Shown: positions 1-10,214, numbered from the stretch's first letter. The stretch is 64,000 bases of DNA from Sulfitobacter sabulilitoris (GCF_005887615.1 NZ_VANS01000006.1:54842-118841), one strand, 5' to 3'. Translations and numbers: made by a program. Notes: generated from the letters alone by a model not told the origin.

Positions 1-1
1 A

Positions 2-931
2 GGAATCGGCGCCGAGGTCAACATGGTCATGCCGTTGGGCGCGCATCTGGCGGAGATGCGGAATCTGGTAAATGCGGATGTGAACATCTGCATGTACCGC
101 GAGTTCGGGCGCGGGTTGAGCGAGCTTCTTGCCAAGCCGTATCTGCAAGCCCCGATAGGGATCGAGAGCACCACCAAATTCCTGCGCGCACTGGGGAATT
201 TGCTGGGCCTCGATCCCGAACCCTTCATCGCCCGCGAAAAGCATTCGACCATCAAGCCGGTCTGGGATCTGTGGCGTTCGGTGACGCAGGATTTCTTTGC
301 CACCGCGTCCTTTGCGATCGTCGCGAGCGAGACCTATGCGCGTGGCATCCGGATGTTCCTGGAGGAGGACATGGGTCTGCCTTGTGCCTTTGCCGTCGCG
401 CGCACGGCGGGACAGAAGACCAACAACGACGAGGTTCGCGCCCTGATGGGGCAAAAGCGCCCGTTGATCGTGATGGGGTCGATCAATGAAAAGATGTACC
501 TGTCCGAGTTGAAGGCCGGGCACGGGCCGAGCCCCGCGTTCATTCCCGCGAGCTTTCCCGGCGCCGCGATCCGGCGGCACACCGGCACGCCCTTCATGGG
601 GTATGCGGGCGCCACCTACCTGGTGCAGGAAGTCTGCAACGGGTTGTTCGACGCGCTGTTTCACATTCTGCCCCTGGGCACCGAAATGGATGCGGCGGAG
701 GCGACCCCCACGACCTTGCGCCGCGATTTGCCGTGGGATGCCGACGCGCAGGCGATGCTGGACCGCCTTGTTGCATCGCACCCCATACTGACACGGATTT
801 CCGCCGCGAAAATGCTTCGCGATGCGGCAGAAAAGGCGGCACTTGCCGCGGGAGACGCGTGTGTATCGCTTGGAACGGTACGCGCCTTGGACCCGGCACG
901 TGCCGGGAATGATCGGGAGGATCAAAGATGA
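2..931 (+). CDS. bchZ: Chlorophyllide a reductase subunit Z, 3' part
   Basis: Only the C-terminal ~309 residues are present; the frame is open through the left edge, so the true start lies outside the window. BchZ is one of the two catalytic subunits (with BchY) of the nitrogenase-like chlorophyllide a reductase, which reduces ring B during bacteriochlorophyll a synthesis using electrons from BchX. The family's hydrophilic core is recognisable, for example [19 protein letters not shown] at the left edge and [17 protein letters not shown]. The stop overlaps the pufQ start (ATGA, 928-931), so pufQ is translationally coupled. This matches the usual bchCXYZ-puf superoperon. The function and family are secure; the missing 5' end is a window-edge effect and not a truncation. 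Confidence 0.96.
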   Translation, partial: GIGAEVNMVMPLGAHLAEMRNLVNADVNICMYREFGRGLSELLAKPYLQAPIGIESTTKFLRALGNLLGLDPEPFIAREKHSTIKPVWDLWRSVTQDFFATASFAIVASETYARGIRMFLEEDMGLPCAFAVARTAGQKTNNDEVRALMGQKRPLIVMGSINEKMYLSELKAGHGPSPAFIPASFPGAAIRRHTGTPFMGYAGATYLVQEVCNGLFDALFHILPLGTEMDAAEATPTTLRRDLPWDADAQAMLDRLVASHPILTRISAAKMLRDAAEKAALAAGDACVSLGTVRALDPARAGNDREDQR

Positions 932-1161
932 CTGACATGACATCAGGCGGCATGCCGCAGGCGCGCGAACCGCGCAGCCGCAAAAGCCACAACACCGAGT
1001 TCATGGTGTATTTCGCGATCATCTTTGTGGCAACGCTGCCGCTGGCCACCCTGACATGGGCGCTGTCGGCGCTGCGCAGCCGCAGCTTTACCGCCAGGGG
1101 CCCGATGGCCCGCGCCTGGAGCCAGGCGCGCATCATCACGCCGATGATCTTTTCGGCCTGA
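928..1161 (+). CDS. pufQ: PufQ, bacteriochlorophyll synthesis/assembly cofactor
   Basis: A 77-residue protein with a hydrophilic N-terminus and one membrane segment around residues 26-47 ([20 protein letters not shown]), then a basic C-terminal tail. Size, topology and position between bchZ and pufB identify it as PufQ. PufQ promotes bacteriochlorophyll formation and has been proposed to carry pigment intermediates. The start is fixed by the ATGA overlap with bchZ and the upstream GGGAGGATCAAAG ribosome binding site. It is the first gene of the puf operon. The puf promoter is expected inside the 3' end of bchZ, but no site could be assigned by eye. Confidence 0.93.
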   Translation: MTDMTSGGMPQAREPRSRKSHNTEFMVYFAIIFVATLPLATLTWALSALRSRSFTARGPMARAWSQARIITPMIFSA

Positions 1162-1284
1162 CCCATTCGATGGGGCTGCAAGCGGGGGGCAAGCCCGCGC
1201 GGCCCCGGGGAACACTCTCGGCAACATGTGCGCCTGTCGAGATCCAAGACTGGCCGCCTTGTCAAAGGTGGACAGAGCCCCGAG

Positions 1285-1297
1285 GGGGGAGACCCCC
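1285..1297 (+). other. Hairpin in the pufQ-pufB spacer
   Basis: The 191-base spacer between pufQ and pufB (1162-1352) is G/C-rich and has no gene. It contains GGGGG-AGA-CCCCC (1285-1297) and other short G/C-rich inverted repeats. In related puf operons the mRNA is processed between pufQ and pufB, and 5' structures protect the abundant pufBA segment. A similar role here is inference. Confidence 0.4.
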
Positions 1298-1352
1298 AAA
1301 GGACCCGGCCGCGGGGTGCGCGGCGTCAGCATAACGTTCCGGAGGAATAATT

Positions 1353-1502
1353 ATGGCTGATAATACCGACCTGTCTTTTACAGGTCTCACAGACGAACAG
1401 GCGCAAGAATTGCACTCTGTCTACATGAGCGGGCTCTGGCTGTTTTCGGCCGTTGCCGTTGTCGCTCATCTGGCAGTGTTCATCTGGCGCCCGTGGTTCT
1501 GA
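1353..1502 (+). CDS. pufB: Light-harvesting 1 (antenna) beta polypeptide
   Basis: A 49-residue protein starting [20 protein letters not shown], with a single transmembrane helix at about residues 25-45. His39 within AVVAHLAVF is the bacteriochlorophyll a ligand and His21 is the conserved interface histidine of beta chains; the family's aromatic end FIWRPWF is present. It pairs with PufA to form the B870 core antenna ring around the reaction centre. The start follows a strong GGAGG (1341-1345). Fourteen bases separate it from pufA. Confidence 0.96.
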   Translation: MADNTDLSFTGLTDEQAQELHSVYMSGLWLFSAVAVVAHLAVFIWRPWF

Positions 1503-1516
1503 GGAGGGATTAACAA

Positions 1517-1678
1517 ATGGCAAAGTTCTACAAGATCTGGCTCATCTTCGATCCCCGTCGTGTGTTTGTCGCACAGGGCGTTTTCCTTTTCCTGCTGGCG
1601 GCGATGATTCACCTCGTCCTGCTCAGCACGGAGCATTTCAACTGGTTCGAACTGGCGGCTCAAAAAGCCGCGATGTGA
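1517..1678 (+). CDS. pufA: Light-harvesting 1 (antenna) alpha polypeptide
   Basis: A 53-residue protein, [20 protein letters not shown] at the start, with one transmembrane helix (about 15-37). His32 in AAMIHLVLL is the magnesium ligand of bacteriochlorophyll, and the tail FNWFELAA follows the membrane segment as in other LH1 alpha chains. A ribosome binding site GAGGAGGG (1501-1508) sits directly behind the pufB stop. It works as a heterodimer with PufB. The hairpin after the gene probably gives pufBA mRNA its longer life compared with pufLM. Confidence 0.96.
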   Translation: MAKFYKIWLIFDPRRVFVAQGVFLFLLAAMIHLVLLSTEHFNWFELAAQKAAM

Positions 1679-1682
1679 CGTG

Positions 1683-1704
1683 GTGCCCCCGGCATGGGGG
1701 GCGC
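1683..1704 (+). promoter_or_regulatory. pufA-pufL intercistronic hairpin
   Basis: GCCCCC (1685-1690) pairs with GGGGGC (1697-1702) around a six-base loop; a G-U and a further G-C pair extend it to 1683-1704. There is no U-tract, so it is unlikely to be a simple terminator. In Rhodobacter a hairpin at exactly this place blocks 3' decay and raises LH1 mRNA relative to reaction-centre mRNA; the same role here is inferred from position. The rest of the 163-base spacer shows no gene. Confidence 0.65.
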
Positions 1705-1841
1705 GCGACCCAGCTTGACGTGACAGCAAGCACAGCTGCGGGCGGACAAGATGTGCGCCGCCCGCCCGCGGCGAACGATTTGATTTCACGACGGCCTCCG
1801 CCTCTCGGATAGGCGCGCCGCAAAACGCGGAGAACATGAAG

Positions 1842-2690
1842 ATGGCGTTGCTCAGCTTCGAAAGAAAATATCGCGTCCGCGGAGGGACGCTGATCGGGGG
1901 CGATCTGTTCGACTTCTGGGTGGGGCCCTTTTTCGTGGGCTTTTTCGGGGTCACGACGGTCTTTTTCAGCCTGCTCGGCACGATCCTCATATTCTGGGGG
2001 GCCAGTCAGCAGGGCACATTCAATCCTTGGCTTATCAATATAGCGCCCCCTGACCTGAGTTACGGTCTGGCGATGGCGCCGCTGCTGGAAGGCGGGCTTT
2101 GGCAGATCATCACCTTCTGCGCCACCGGCGCCTTCATCAGCTGGGCGCTGCGCGAGGTCGAGATTTGCCGCAAGCTTGGCATGGGATATCACGTGCCGGT
2201 GGGGTTCGCCGTGGCGATCCTCGCCTATGTGACGCTGACGATATTCCGGCCGCTGCTGATGGGCGCATGGGGGCACGGATTTCCCTACGGCATCTTCAGC
2301 CACCTCGATTGGGTCAGCAACACCGGCTACGCCTATCTGCACTTTCACTACAACCCGGCGCATATGCTGGCGGTGACGCTGTTCTTTACCACGACGATCG
2401 CGCTGGCGCTGCATGGCGGGCTGATCCTGTCGGCGGCCAACCCCGAAAAGGGCGAAGAGGCCAAGACGCCCGACCACGAGGATACCTTCTTTCGCGATTA
2501 CATCGGCTATTCGGTCGGCACGCTCGGCATTCACCGGGTGGGGTATCTTCTGGCGCTGAACGCGGTCTTCTTCTCGGCGGTCTGCATCATCATTTCCGGC
2601 CCGGTCTGGACCTCCGGGTGGCCCGAGTGGTGGAACTGGTGGCTTGAGCTGCCGATCTGGGGTTCGCAAATTTCCGCAGGAGGGATGTGA
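1842..2690 (+). CDS. pufL: Photosynthetic reaction centre L subunit
   Basis: With this start the protein is 282 residues, [20 protein letters not shown] at the N-terminus, the same length and beginning as Rhodobacter PufL. An in-frame ATG six bases upstream (1836) would add Met-Lys, but the GGAG at 1829-1832 is better spaced for 1842. The subunit binds the special-pair and accessory bacteriochlorophylls, bacteriopheophytin and quinone. The histidines that are L153, L173, L190 and L230 in mature Rhodobacter numbering are present (HLDWVSN, NPAHM, LALHGG, GIHR). Five transmembrane helices are expected in the inner membrane. It is followed by pufM after two bases. Confidence 0.97.
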   Translation: MALLSFERKYRVRGGTLIGGDLFDFWVGPFFVGFFGVTTVFFSLLGTILIFWGASQQGTFNPWLINIAPPDLSYGLAMAPLLEGGLWQIITFCATGAFISWALREVEICRKLGMGYHVPVGFAVAILAYVTLTIFRPLLMGAWGHGFPYGIFSHLDWVSNTGYAYLHFHYNPAHMLAVTLFFTTTIALALHGGLILSAANPEKGEEAKTPDHEDTFFRDYIGYSVGTLGIHRVGYLLALNAVFFSAVCIIISGPVWTSGWPEWWNWWLELPIWGSQISAGGM

Positions 2691-2692
2691 TC

Positions 2693-3679
2693 ATGCCCGA
2701 GTATCAGAACATTTTCACCCAGGTGCAGGTCCAGGGTATTCCCGAGATGGGAATGGACAATGAAAACGAAATGCACCGTGAACGCGTCGGTAAGCCCGGT
2801 TTCAGCACGCTGATGGGCCTGATCGGAAACGCACAGCTGGGGCCTGTCTATCTGGGCGTCTACGGCGTGGTGTCCTGCGTGGCCTTCATGGTGTGGTTCA
2901 ATATCGTGGGCTTTTCCATGCTGGCGCAGGTCGGCTGGTCGATCCCCGAATTCATCCGGCAGCTGTTCTGGCTGGGGTTGGAACCGCCGGGCCCGGAATG
3001 GGGCCTGCGGATTCCGCCGCTCAACCAGGGTGGGGCTTGGGTCATCGCGGGCATGTTCTTTGCCATCGGCTGCGGCGCCTGGTTCCTGCGGACCTACAGC
3101 CTGGCCAAGGAACACAAGATGGGCAAACACCTTGCCTGGGCCTTTCTGGCGCTCTTGTGGCTGATTTTCGTGCTGAACCTGATCCGGCCCATTCTCATGG
3201 GATCCTGGGCGGAGGGCGTGCCCTACGGCATATTCCCGCACCTCGACTGGACCACGGCGTTTTCGATCCGCTACGGCAACCTCTACTACAATCCGTTCCA
3301 TGCGCTTTCCATCGTGTTCCTCTACGGCTCCGTCCTGCTGTTCGCGATGCATGGCGGCACCATTCTGGCGGTCACCCGCTACGGCGGCGACCGCGAGCTT
3401 GAGCAGATCTACGATCGCGGCACGGCCACCGAACGCGCGGCGCTCTTCTGGCGCTGGACGATGGGCTTCAACGCCACGATGGAGGGGATCCACCGCTGGG
3501 CGTGGTGGTTCGCGGTGCTCTGTCCGATCACGGGCGGCATCGGCATCCTGCTGACGGGTACGGTCGTCGACAACTGGTTCATCTGGGCGCAGGAACATAA
3601 CTTTGCGCCGATGTATGACGGGTCGTACGGCTATGAAAACTATGGCTCTTACGAAGCCTTCATCGGGAAGGAGAACTGA
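2693..3679 (+). CDS. pufM: Photosynthetic reaction centre M subunit
   Basis: A 328-residue protein starting [20 protein letters not shown], typical of PufM. The alternative GTG six bases earlier (2687) would overlap pufL; the ATG is preferred, with AGGAGGG (2678-2684) as its ribosome binding site. Motifs [15 protein letters not shown] and [10 protein letters not shown] carry the histidines for the special-pair bacteriochlorophyll and the non-haem iron. PufM forms the reaction-centre heterodimer with PufL and binds QA. The C-terminus is extended ([17 protein letters not shown]), common in species whose reaction centre docks a cytochrome subunit. pufC starts two bases after the stop. Confidence 0.97.
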   Translation: MPEYQNIFTQVQVQGIPEMGMDNENEMHRERVGKPGFSTLMGLIGNAQLGPVYLGVYGVVSCVAFMVWFNIVGFSMLAQVGWSIPEFIRQLFWLGLEPPGPEWGLRIPPLNQGGAWVIAGMFFAIGCGAWFLRTYSLAKEHKMGKHLAWAFLALLWLIFVLNLIRPILMGSWAEGVPYGIFPHLDWTTAFSIRYGNLYYNPFHALSIVFLYGSVLLFAMHGGTILAVTRYGGDRELEQIYDRGTATERAALFWRWTMGFNATMEGIHRWAWWFAVLCPITGGIGILLTGTVVDNWFIWAQEHNFAPMYDGSYGYENYGSYEAFIGKEN

Positions 3680-3681
3680 TC

Positions 3682-4794
3682 ATGCTGCCCAAGTGGTTTG
3701 ACAAGTGGAACGCGGATCACCCGACGAACGTCTTTGGTCCGGCCATCCTGGTCGGTGTGGTCGGCGGTGCGATCTTTGCCGCGGCTATGGTGGTGACCTG
3801 GGGCAATCCGGTGGCTACGTCCAGCCTCCAGACCGGTCCGCGCGGCACCGGCATGTCGGTGCCGGAATTCAACATCGCCCTGGCGGTGCCGGATCCGACC
3901 ATCGCCTCCTACTATACCGAGGAGCCCTATATCCCCGAGGCTGGCGCGCCGCTGGCCGGGGACATCTATCAGAACGTTCAGGTTCTGGGCGATCTGACCG
4001 AGGACAACTTCAACCGCCTGATGGGGGCGATCACGCAATGGGTGTCGCCTGAAGGTGGCTGTGCCTATTGCCACGGCGATGGCGACGTCGAGACATATGG
4101 CGAGGACACCCTGTATACCAAGGTCGTCGCGCGCCGCATGATCCAGATGACCCAGAACATCAACGAGAACTGGGCGGGTCACGTGAATGCCAACAAGGAG
4201 GTCGGGGTAAACTGTTATTCTTGCCACCGCGGGCAGAATGTACCGTCGGACATCTGGTTCAAGATCACGCCCGTCAACGAACGGGTCGACGGCTGGTCCG
4301 CCGTGCAGAACCGGGCCACGTCGCTCAGCCAGGCCACGTCGCTGCCGTCCGGCGCGCTCGAGGCATACCTGACCGACTACGAACCGGTGAACGTGCACGA
4401 TCTTGAATCGCGTGTCGCGGGAACGCCCGGTGTCGATGTCGCGTCGATACAAAAGACCGAGATGACCTATTCGCTGATGAACTACTTTGCCAACTCGCTG
4501 GGTGTGAACTGTGTCTTTTGCCACAACAGCCGCGCGTTCTACGATGGTGGCCAGAACACGCCGCAGTGGGGCACGGCGCTGCTGGGCCGCCAGATGGTGA
4601 TCGAGATGAACACCGAATACCTTGTCCCGCTGGAGGACGAATACCCTCCGGAACGTCTTGGCCCGATCTACGCCGATGCGCCCAAAGCGGCGTGCAAGAC
4701 CTGCCACAAAGGCTATCAACAGCCGTTGCAGGGATTGAACGTGATCGCGGACTGGCCTGAATTGGCCACGAGCGAGGCGCCGGTTTACCAATAG
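3682..4794 (+). CDS. pufC: Reaction-centre tetrahaem cytochrome c subunit
   Basis: 370 residues with four CxxCH haem sites beginning at Cys127 (CAYCH), Cys178 (CYSCH), Cys277 (CVFCH) and Cys338 (CKTCH). It is the periplasmic cytochrome that re-reduces the photo-oxidised special pair. The N-terminus has one hydrophobic segment (about residues 18-40) and no cysteine there, so it is probably held by an uncleaved membrane anchor and not by a lipid as in Blastochloris. It is the last puf gene; no pufX-like gene follows. A strong hairpin starts at the last base of the stop codon. Confidence 0.97.
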   Translation: MLPKWFDKWNADHPTNVFGPAILVGVVGGAIFAAAMVVTWGNPVATSSLQTGPRGTGMSVPEFNIALAVPDPTIASYYTEEPYIPEAGAPLAGDIYQNVQVLGDLTEDNFNRLMGAITQWVSPEGGCAYCHGDGDVETYGEDTLYTKVVARRMIQMTQNINENWAGHVNANKEVGVNCYSCHRGQNVPSDIWFKITPVNERVDGWSAVQNRATSLSQATSLPSGALEAYLTDYEPVNVHDLESRVAGTPGVDVASIQKTEMTYSLMNYFANSLGVNCVFCHNSRAFYDGGQNTPQWGTALLGRQMVIEMNTEYLVPLEDEYPPERLGPIYADAPKAACKTCHKGYQQPLQGLNVIADWPELATSEAPVYQ

Positions 4795-4832
4795 GGTCAG
4801 GCGGCCTTCCCGTCAGGGGGCCCGCCTGACCC
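4794..4832 (+). terminator. Strong hairpin directly after pufC
   Basis: GGGTCAGGCGG (4794-4804) and CCGCCTGACCC (4822-4832) are perfect inverted repeats of 11 bp around a 17-base loop. The first base is the last base of the pufC stop codon. No run of T follows, so it is either a weak or factor-assisted terminator or an mRNA 3'-end stabiliser, partly separating puf from dxs. A second small hairpin lies at 4893-4911. The 208-base pufC-dxs gap holds nothing else recognisable. Confidence 0.65.
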
Positions 4833-5002
4833 TGCCAGGCACGGACCGCTGGCTTCCTTGGTCCGGGCACGGGGGCAAAGCACCCCGGTTCCTTCCTGTT
4901 GGCTACAGGAACCTGGCGTCGCAGTCGAAATCGCTTCGGGTGCGACGCCTTTTCTTTCTGGCGGTGGCGGGCTCGATCCGTCCTGACCCAAAGGATGTGC
5001 AG

Positions 5003-6937
5003 ATGACCAGACCCCCCACACCGACCCTTGACCGTATCGCGGGGCCATCGGACCTGCGCCACTTGTCCGACCGGGCGCTTGGCACGCTGGCTGACGAGTT
5101 GCGCGCGGATGTGATCGATGCGGTCAGCCGCACGGGCGGGCACCTAGGGTCCAGCCTTGGGGTGGTCGAACTGACCGTGGCGCTGCATGCGGTGTTCGAC
5201 ACGCCGCGCGATAGGCTGATCTGGGACGTCGGTCACCAATGCTATCCGCACAAGATCCTGACGGGCCGACGTGACCGGATGGGCAGCCTGCGTCAGAAGG
5301 GCGGTCTGAGCGGATTCACCAAGCGCAGTGAATCCCCCTATGACCCGTTTGGCGCGGCGCATTCCAGCACCTCGATTTCCGCCGCACTCGGGTTCGCGGT
5401 GGGGCGGGACATGGGCATGCCGACGGGCGACGCCATAGCCGTGATCGGCGACGGGTCGATCAGCGCGGGCATGGCCTATGAGGCGCTCAACAACGCGGGC
5501 GCCGAAGGCCGCCGTCTGTTCGTGATCCTCAATGACAATGAAATGAGCATCGCGCCACCCGTTGGCGCGATGTCGTCTTATCTGTCGAGCCTGTCGCAAC
5601 AGGGGCCGCTGGCCGGGCTGCGCGCCGTTGCGGAAGGCATGGAGCATATGGCCCCCAAGCCCGTGCGCGACGGAGCGCGGCGGGCGCGCGAACTGATCAC
5701 CGGGCTGGAAAGCCGCGGCACGTTTTTCGAAGAGCTCGGCTTTGACTACGTCGGGCCGATCGACGGACATGACATGGGTCAGTTGCTGGCGGTTCTGCGC
5801 GCGGCGCGGACGCGTGCGACGGGCCCTGTCGTGATCCATTGCTGCACGGTCAAGGGAAGGGGCTATGCGCCCGCCGAAGGGTCGGCGGACAAGTACCACG
5901 GCGTTTCGAAATTCGACGTCGGCACCGGGGTGCAGTCAAGGACCAAGGCCAATGCGCCCTCCTACACCTCCGTGTTCGGCACGGCGCTGGCCGACGCTGC
6001 GGCGCGCGATCCGGCGATTGTCGCGGTGACGGCGGCGATGCCCTCGGGCACCGGGCTGGACAAGATGGCGGCGCGCTTTCCGGCACGGGTGTTCGACGTC
6101 GGAATCGCCGAACAGCACGGTGTGACCTTTGCCGCCGGAATGGCGGCCAGCGGTCTCAAACCGTTTTGCGCGATCTATTCGACGTTCCTTCAGCGGGGCT
6201 ACGACCAGGTCGTGCACGATGTGGCGCTGCAAGGTCTGCCCGTGCGTTTTGCCATCGACCGGGCGGGCCTTGTCGGCGCGGATGGCGCGACCCACGCGGG
6301 GGCGTTCGATATCGGGTATCTGGGCGCCTTGCCGGGCATGGTTGTCATGGCCGCGGCGGACGAAGCGGAATTGGTCCACATGGTCGAAACCGCCGCCGCG
6401 CATGACAGCGGGCCCATCGCCTTTCGGTATCCGCGCGGCGCTGGCACGGGTGTGGCGGTGCCCGAACGCGGCGAGGTGCTGCAGATCGGCAAGGGCCGGA
6501 TGATCCGCGAAGGCACGGGCGAGGTCGCTCTGCTGTCGCTTGGAACACACCTGGGCGAATGCGAGGCCGCGGCGAAGGTGCTGGACAGCCAAGGCATTTC
6601 GGTGACGATTGCCGACGCGCGGTTCGCCAAACCGTTGGACATGGCGCTGATCGCGCGTCTGGCCCGCAGCCATGGCGCCTTGATCACGGTCGAGCAGGGC
6701 GCCATGGGCGGATTCGGCGCATCGGTCTTGCAAGCGATGGCGGCGCACGGTCTGCTGGATCACGGGTGCCGCGTGCGCTCCATGTGCCTGCCGGATCGTT
6801 TCATAGACCAGGCCGGACCGGCGGAAATGTATGCCGACGCGGGTTTGGATGCAGGCGGGATCGTAGCCGCCGTTCGCCGGGTGTTGGGCGGCACCGGCGG
6901 GATCGTTGACCTGAAGGCCGCGCGCGACATGATGTGA
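5003..6937 (+). CDS. dxs: 1-deoxy-D-xylulose-5-phosphate synthase
   Basis: 644 residues from the start at [18 protein letters not shown]; an upstream in-frame ATG (4940) would add 21 residues that do not fit the family, and AAAGG precedes 5003. Thiamine-diphosphate motifs are clear: [20 protein letters not shown] with the Mg/TPP-binding GDG..N, and the transketolase pyrimidine domain with [18 protein letters not shown]. The enzyme condenses pyruvate and glyceraldehyde 3-phosphate, the first step of the MEP pathway, supplying the phytyl tail of bacteriochlorophyll, carotenoids and quinones. A dxs copy beside puf is known in Rhodobacter, so this one probably serves phototrophic demand; another dxs may exist elsewhere. 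Confidence 0.95.
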   Translation: MTRPPTPTLDRIAGPSDLRHLSDRALGTLADELRADVIDAVSRTGGHLGSSLGVVELTVALHAVFDTPRDRLIWDVGHQCYPHKILTGRRDRMGSLRQKGGLSGFTKRSESPYDPFGAAHSSTSISAALGFAVGRDMGMPTGDAIAVIGDGSISAGMAYEALNNAGAEGRRLFVILNDNEMSIAPPVGAMSSYLSSLSQQGPLAGLRAVAEGMEHMAPKPVRDGARRARELITGLESRGTFFEELGFDYVGPIDGHDMGQLLAVLRAARTRATGPVVIHCCTVKGRGYAPAEGSADKYHGVSKFDVGTGVQSRTKANAPSYTSVFGTALADAAARDPAIVAVTAAMPSGTGLDKMAARFPARVFDVGIAEQHGVTFAAGMAASGLKPFCAIYSTFLQRGYDQVVHDVALQGLPVRFAIDRAGLVGADGATHAGAFDIGYLGALPGMVVMAAADEAELVHMVETAAAHDSGPIAFRYPRGAGTGVAVPERGEVLQIGKGRMIREGTGEVALLSLGTHLGECEAAAKVLDSQGISVTIADARFAKPLDMALIARLARSHGALITVEQGAMGGFGASVLQAMAAHGLLDHGCRVRSMCLPDRFIDQAGPAEMYADAGLDAGGIVAAVRRVLGGTGGIVDLKAARDMM

Positions 6938-6995
6938 TCGACCCCTTGCGGGCCCGATCGGTTTGCCGCAAAGCGCGCCGCCCGCAGCGTGAGCT

Positions 6996-8372
6996 TCAGG
7001 CGGATGCAGCCCGCGCCGTGGCCGTGGCGCGTGCGCGGGCTTCCTCGGCAAGGTCCGGCAGGCCGGTTTTCGTGTATATCTCCGCAAGGAGCAGGTTCAG
7101 CGGCACGCCGTCCGGATCGTAGGTGCGGCGCATTTCAAGCACCTGTTGCGCGGCCGATGCGCGCCCGTCCTGCACGAGTGCGTCTAGGTGGATCTGCTCG
7201 AAGAGGTCGCGTTGTGCGTGGCTGCCTCCGCATTCGGCCATGCGCGGCAGCGCCGCACCCAGATCGCGGATCGCGGTTGCCCAGTCTCCGGAAGTATGCG
7301 CCAGGATGCCGGTCGCCGCAGGCAGTGCAACCTCGGCCCAGGCGGGATGATCGAAACGGGTCGTATCGGCCGCGCGCGCCCGGATCGCCTGCATCAGGTT
7401 GTCCGCCTCTGCCCGGTGTGTGCGTCCGAGCGCATAGAGGTATTGCAGGGTCAGGAACGGATTGACCGTGTCGGCGCCTCGGGCGGCCACATGGTCGGCG
7501 ACGTCGGCCCAGCGGTTCCCGACCTGAACGCCGGCGAATTCCATGCGCGCCAACAACGAGACCGCGCCGACCTGATCCTGGCTGTAATCCTTGGCCAGAC
7601 CCCAGATATGCGTGTCATAGGCGGCGCGCACATCGTCGTGTCGCCCAAGGCTGAGGTAGAACAACGCCAGATGCCACCAGTTGTGGCTGCGCATGAAGGA
7701 ATTCAGGGGCGTCCAGGTGTCCGCCACCGCTTCGAGGAACGCAGCACCTTCGGCGGTGCGGCCTTGCGTCAGCATGACATGCGCCAGCGCGTGATGGGCC
7801 CAGGGCTCGTCGTGGCGCAGCGACATGGCATGGCGCGCGGCGGTCTCGGCGCGGTCCAGCAGGTGGCACTGTTCATAGCCGAAGGCGATCATGCCGTGCG
7901 TATAGGGGATATCGGCGGCCCCCGGCAAAGCCTTGAGCGCCACCTTGAGCATCGCGGGCGCGTCGCCAAGATTGAATAGGTGATATTGAGCCAGCTTGAG
8001 CATGGCCATGTCCCGTGGGTGATCCGTCAGGATGTCATCGCAGGCCGCGACGGAGGCAGGCACGTCGCCATCGATCCAGTGGCGAATTGCGGCGACGACC
8101 TGCCGTTCGCGGGGCGTCGCGGCTTTCTCCGTCGCCTCGGCGATGCACAGGAAGGGTTCGGCCTTGGCCGGGGCGACGGGCGCTTCGAGGAACATCCAAA
8201 GCATCGCGGCGTAGGCATTGGCAAGACAGCACTCCGGGTCGGCCTGAGCCGCGGCGATTATGCCGGTCGCCTTTTGCTCGTAGGCAATAAAGCCATGGAT
8301 GAAATCGTTGATTGCGGTCAAAGTGTCGGGCCCTGCGCCGGTCACAGGCAGGCCATAGATGTCATGGGTCAT
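6996..8372 (-). CDS. TPR repeat protein of the TTC38 type
   Basis: 458 residues, almost all helical, with repeated TPR-like units through the middle and C-terminus (for example NLLLAEIYTKTGLPDLAEEAR near the end). No signal peptide or membrane segment is seen, so it is probably cytoplasmic. It resembles bacterial homologues of TTC38, whose function is unknown. Its start overlaps the stop of the upstream alpha/beta hydrolase by ATGA (8369-8372), so it is the last gene of a three-gene coupled set with the P1 peptidase and the hydrolase. It may scaffold or regulate these enzymes, but nothing in the sequence tells which. Confidence 0.8.
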   Translation of the reverse strand: MTHDIYGLPVTGAGPDTLTAINDFIHGFIAYEQKATGIIAAAQADPECCLANAYAAMLWMFLEAPVAPAKAEPFLCIAEATEKAATPRERQVVAAIRHWIDGDVPASVAACDDILTDHPRDMAMLKLAQYHLFNLGDAPAMLKVALKALPGAADIPYTHGMIAFGYEQCHLLDRAETAARHAMSLRHDEPWAHHALAHVMLTQGRTAEGAAFLEAVADTWTPLNSFMRSHNWWHLALFYLSLGRHDDVRAAYDTHIWGLAKDYSQDQVGAVSLLARMEFAGVQVGNRWADVADHVAARGADTVNPFLTLQYLYALGRTHRAEADNLMQAIRARAADTTRFDHPAWAEVALPAATGILAHTSGDWATAIRDLGAALPRMAECGGSHAQRDLFEQIHLDALVQDGRASAAQQVLEMRRTYDPDGVPLNLLLAEIYTKTGLPDLAEEARARATATARAASA

Positions 8373-9169
8373 TGGGCACCTTCGATCGGGTGGTCATCAG
8401 TAAAGCGACGCAGGTGAAGGGCAACGGCACCGGGTGCATCCCAGTGGATGGAATGACCCGCGTTGGCGACGACAGTGGTGGGTGTATCGCGCAGAACGGT
8501 CTGCGCCAGGGCCGGAGGGACCAGCAGGTCGTCATTGGCCAGCAGCGCCTGCGTGGGACAGCGCGGAAGGAGACCTGCGGGGTCAAAGCCGTCGAGAGCG
8601 GCAAGCTGATGCGCCATCGCTTCGACGCTTTGCGCATGAGGATAGGCCAATGCGGCGGCTGCGGCATCATCCACCGCGCCGGGAACGTCATAGACCGACG
8701 ACGCAAAAAGCCAGGGAAAGAACGCCCGCAGCCAGGTGTCGGGCGGCGCATCGCTTTTCCGGATCTCCACGAGGGTCTGGAACAGGGCGATGTTTCGGCT
8801 GAGCCGAAGCGGGGCGGAGGCCGCGAGGGTCAGCGTTGCCACGCGCTCCGGCGCCATCTGCGCAAGCTGCATCCCGATCATGCCCCCCATAGAATGACCC
8901 AGGACATGGGCGGGACCGGTGCCCAGATGGTGCAGCAAGGCAGCGCAGTCGCGCGCATAGATCGGAACGGAAACCGGCGCGTCCCAAGGCCGGGTGCGCC
9001 CGGTGCTGCGATTGTCGGGGCGGATCAGCGTATAGTGGTCGCGCAACAGTGGCACGAGAGGGGCCCAGCTTGCGCTGTCGCTTGCCATGCCGGCAATCAG
9101 CATCAGCGGCGGGCCGGTGCCGTCAATCTCGAAGTGCAGCGTTGCATCCGCCAGATCCAGTTCAGGCAT
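8369..9169 (-). CDS. Alpha/beta-fold hydrolase
   Basis: 266 residues from MPELDLADATLHFEIDGTGP; a longer reading frame begins at 9220 but the extra 17 residues lie in the peptidase gene and look non-coding. The nucleophile elbow GHSMGGM, the oxyanion region (LIAGMASDSASW) and a late GHSIHWDAPGAV with the catalytic histidine are visible. It belongs to the large esterase/lactonase/acyl-hydrolase group; the substrate cannot be read from sequence. It overlaps the P1 peptidase stop by 8 bases and the TPR start by 4, so the three are translated together. Confidence 0.88.
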   Translation of the reverse strand: MPELDLADATLHFEIDGTGPPLMLIAGMASDSASWAPLVPLLRDHYTLIRPDNRSTGRTRPWDAPVSVPIYARDCAALLHHLGTGPAHVLGHSMGGMIGMQLAQMAPERVATLTLAASAPLRLSRNIALFQTLVEIRKSDAPPDTWLRAFFPWLFASSVYDVPGAVDDAAAAALAYPHAQSVEAMAHQLAALDGFDPAGLLPRCPTQALLANDDLLVPPALAQTVLRDTPTTVVANAGHSIHWDAPGAVALHLRRFTDDHPIEGAQ

Positions 9170-10163
9170 TGAGATTGCTCCAGCAGGCCAGAAGATCGCC
9201 TTTGGCGGGGCGAGCCGCAAAGACCGACCGTGCGATTGCGCGCGACAGGCACAAGGCCGCCGCGTGACCGATCAGGCCCAGATCCTGATCCGGACGGGGC
9301 ATGTCACGCGCACCGGTGGAGAGCGCAAACACCAGATCACCGTCAGCGGGCATATGCGCGGGCAGGCAGGCACGCGCTATCCCGTCATGCGCCGCGACGG
9401 CGACCCGCTGGCATTGCGATTTGGTAAGCCGTGCGTCGGTGGCGACGATGGCAATGGTGGTATTGGCCCTTTCGCGCATCGCAGTCATCTTGCGGCTGTC
9501 GAGCGTGCGGCCAAGGCCGCTTGCGGGATCGGGGCCCAGGCCCCCGAATTCGCCATCCACTTCGAAGGGCGCGGCATAGAAATGGCGATCGCCGGGGGTG
9601 GTGACCGCGCCGACGGGGTTGGCCGCGACGAGGGCTCCGACCATCGTGCCGTCGGGCAGTCGAAACGAAGCCGAGCCGAGCCCGCCCTTGAGCATTGCAG
9701 TCAGCGCGCCGGTTCCGGCGCCGACGCTGCCGATGGCAAAATCCGACGTGGCGGCGTCGAGAGCGGAGCGGCCCAGAGCGCGGTAGGGATTATCGACCCA
9801 GTCCTTGTTGCCGCCGTTGAGCAGATCAAACAGGATGGCGCCGGGAACCAGCGGGATGATCGCGGGCCCGACCCGGTAGCCGCGGCCCAGAGCGCGCAAC
9901 CCGTCCACGACGCCCGAACAGGCATCAAGCCCAAAGGCCGACCCGCCCGACAGCACCAGCGCATCGACCGCCGCGACCGATTTGTCAGGCGCCAGCAGAT
10001 CGGTTTCGCGTGTACCGGGCGCGCCGCCCATGACGTGGACCGAGGCGGTGAACGGCGCATCGCCGGTCAGCACCGTGACGCCCGATTTCAACGCGGTGTC
10101 CTGTGCATTTCCGACACGCAGCCCTGCGACATCGGTAATGAGGTTTCGCGGACCCGGCGTCAT
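9162..10163 (-). CDS. P1 (S58, DmpA/NylC-like) family peptidase
   Basis: 333 residues. The conserved N-terminal TDVAGLRVGNAQD, the glycine-rich LVLSGGSAFGLDA (about 70-80) and VGAGTGAL (about 147-154) identify the P1/DmpA fold, an Ntn-like hydrolase that cleaves itself into two chains. DmpA acts on N-terminal L- or D-amino acids, and NylC on amide oligomers; the substrate here is unknown. The self-cleavage site cannot be fixed confidently by eye. It is first of the coupled trio with the hydrolase and TPR gene, which suggests use of a small amide or peptide. Confidence 0.88.
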   Translation of the reverse strand: MTPGPRNLITDVAGLRVGNAQDTALKSGVTVLTGDAPFTASVHVMGGAPGTRETDLLAPDKSVAAVDALVLSGGSAFGLDACSGVVDGLRALGRGYRVGPAIIPLVPGAILFDLLNGGNKDWVDNPYRALGRSALDAATSDFAIGSVGAGTGALTAMLKGGLGSASFRLPDGTMVGALVAANPVGAVTTPGDRHFYAAPFEVDGEFGGLGPDPASGLGRTLDSRKMTAMRERANTTIAIVATDARLTKSQCQRVAVAAHDGIARACLPAHMPADGDLVFALSTGARDMPRPDQDLGLIGHAAALCLSRAIARSVFAARPAKGDLLACWSNLNA

Positions 10164-10214
10164 GAGCTGCCGTCAAACGGTGCGCGCTGCGCCCGCAAGA
10201 GAGTCTTTGATGTG

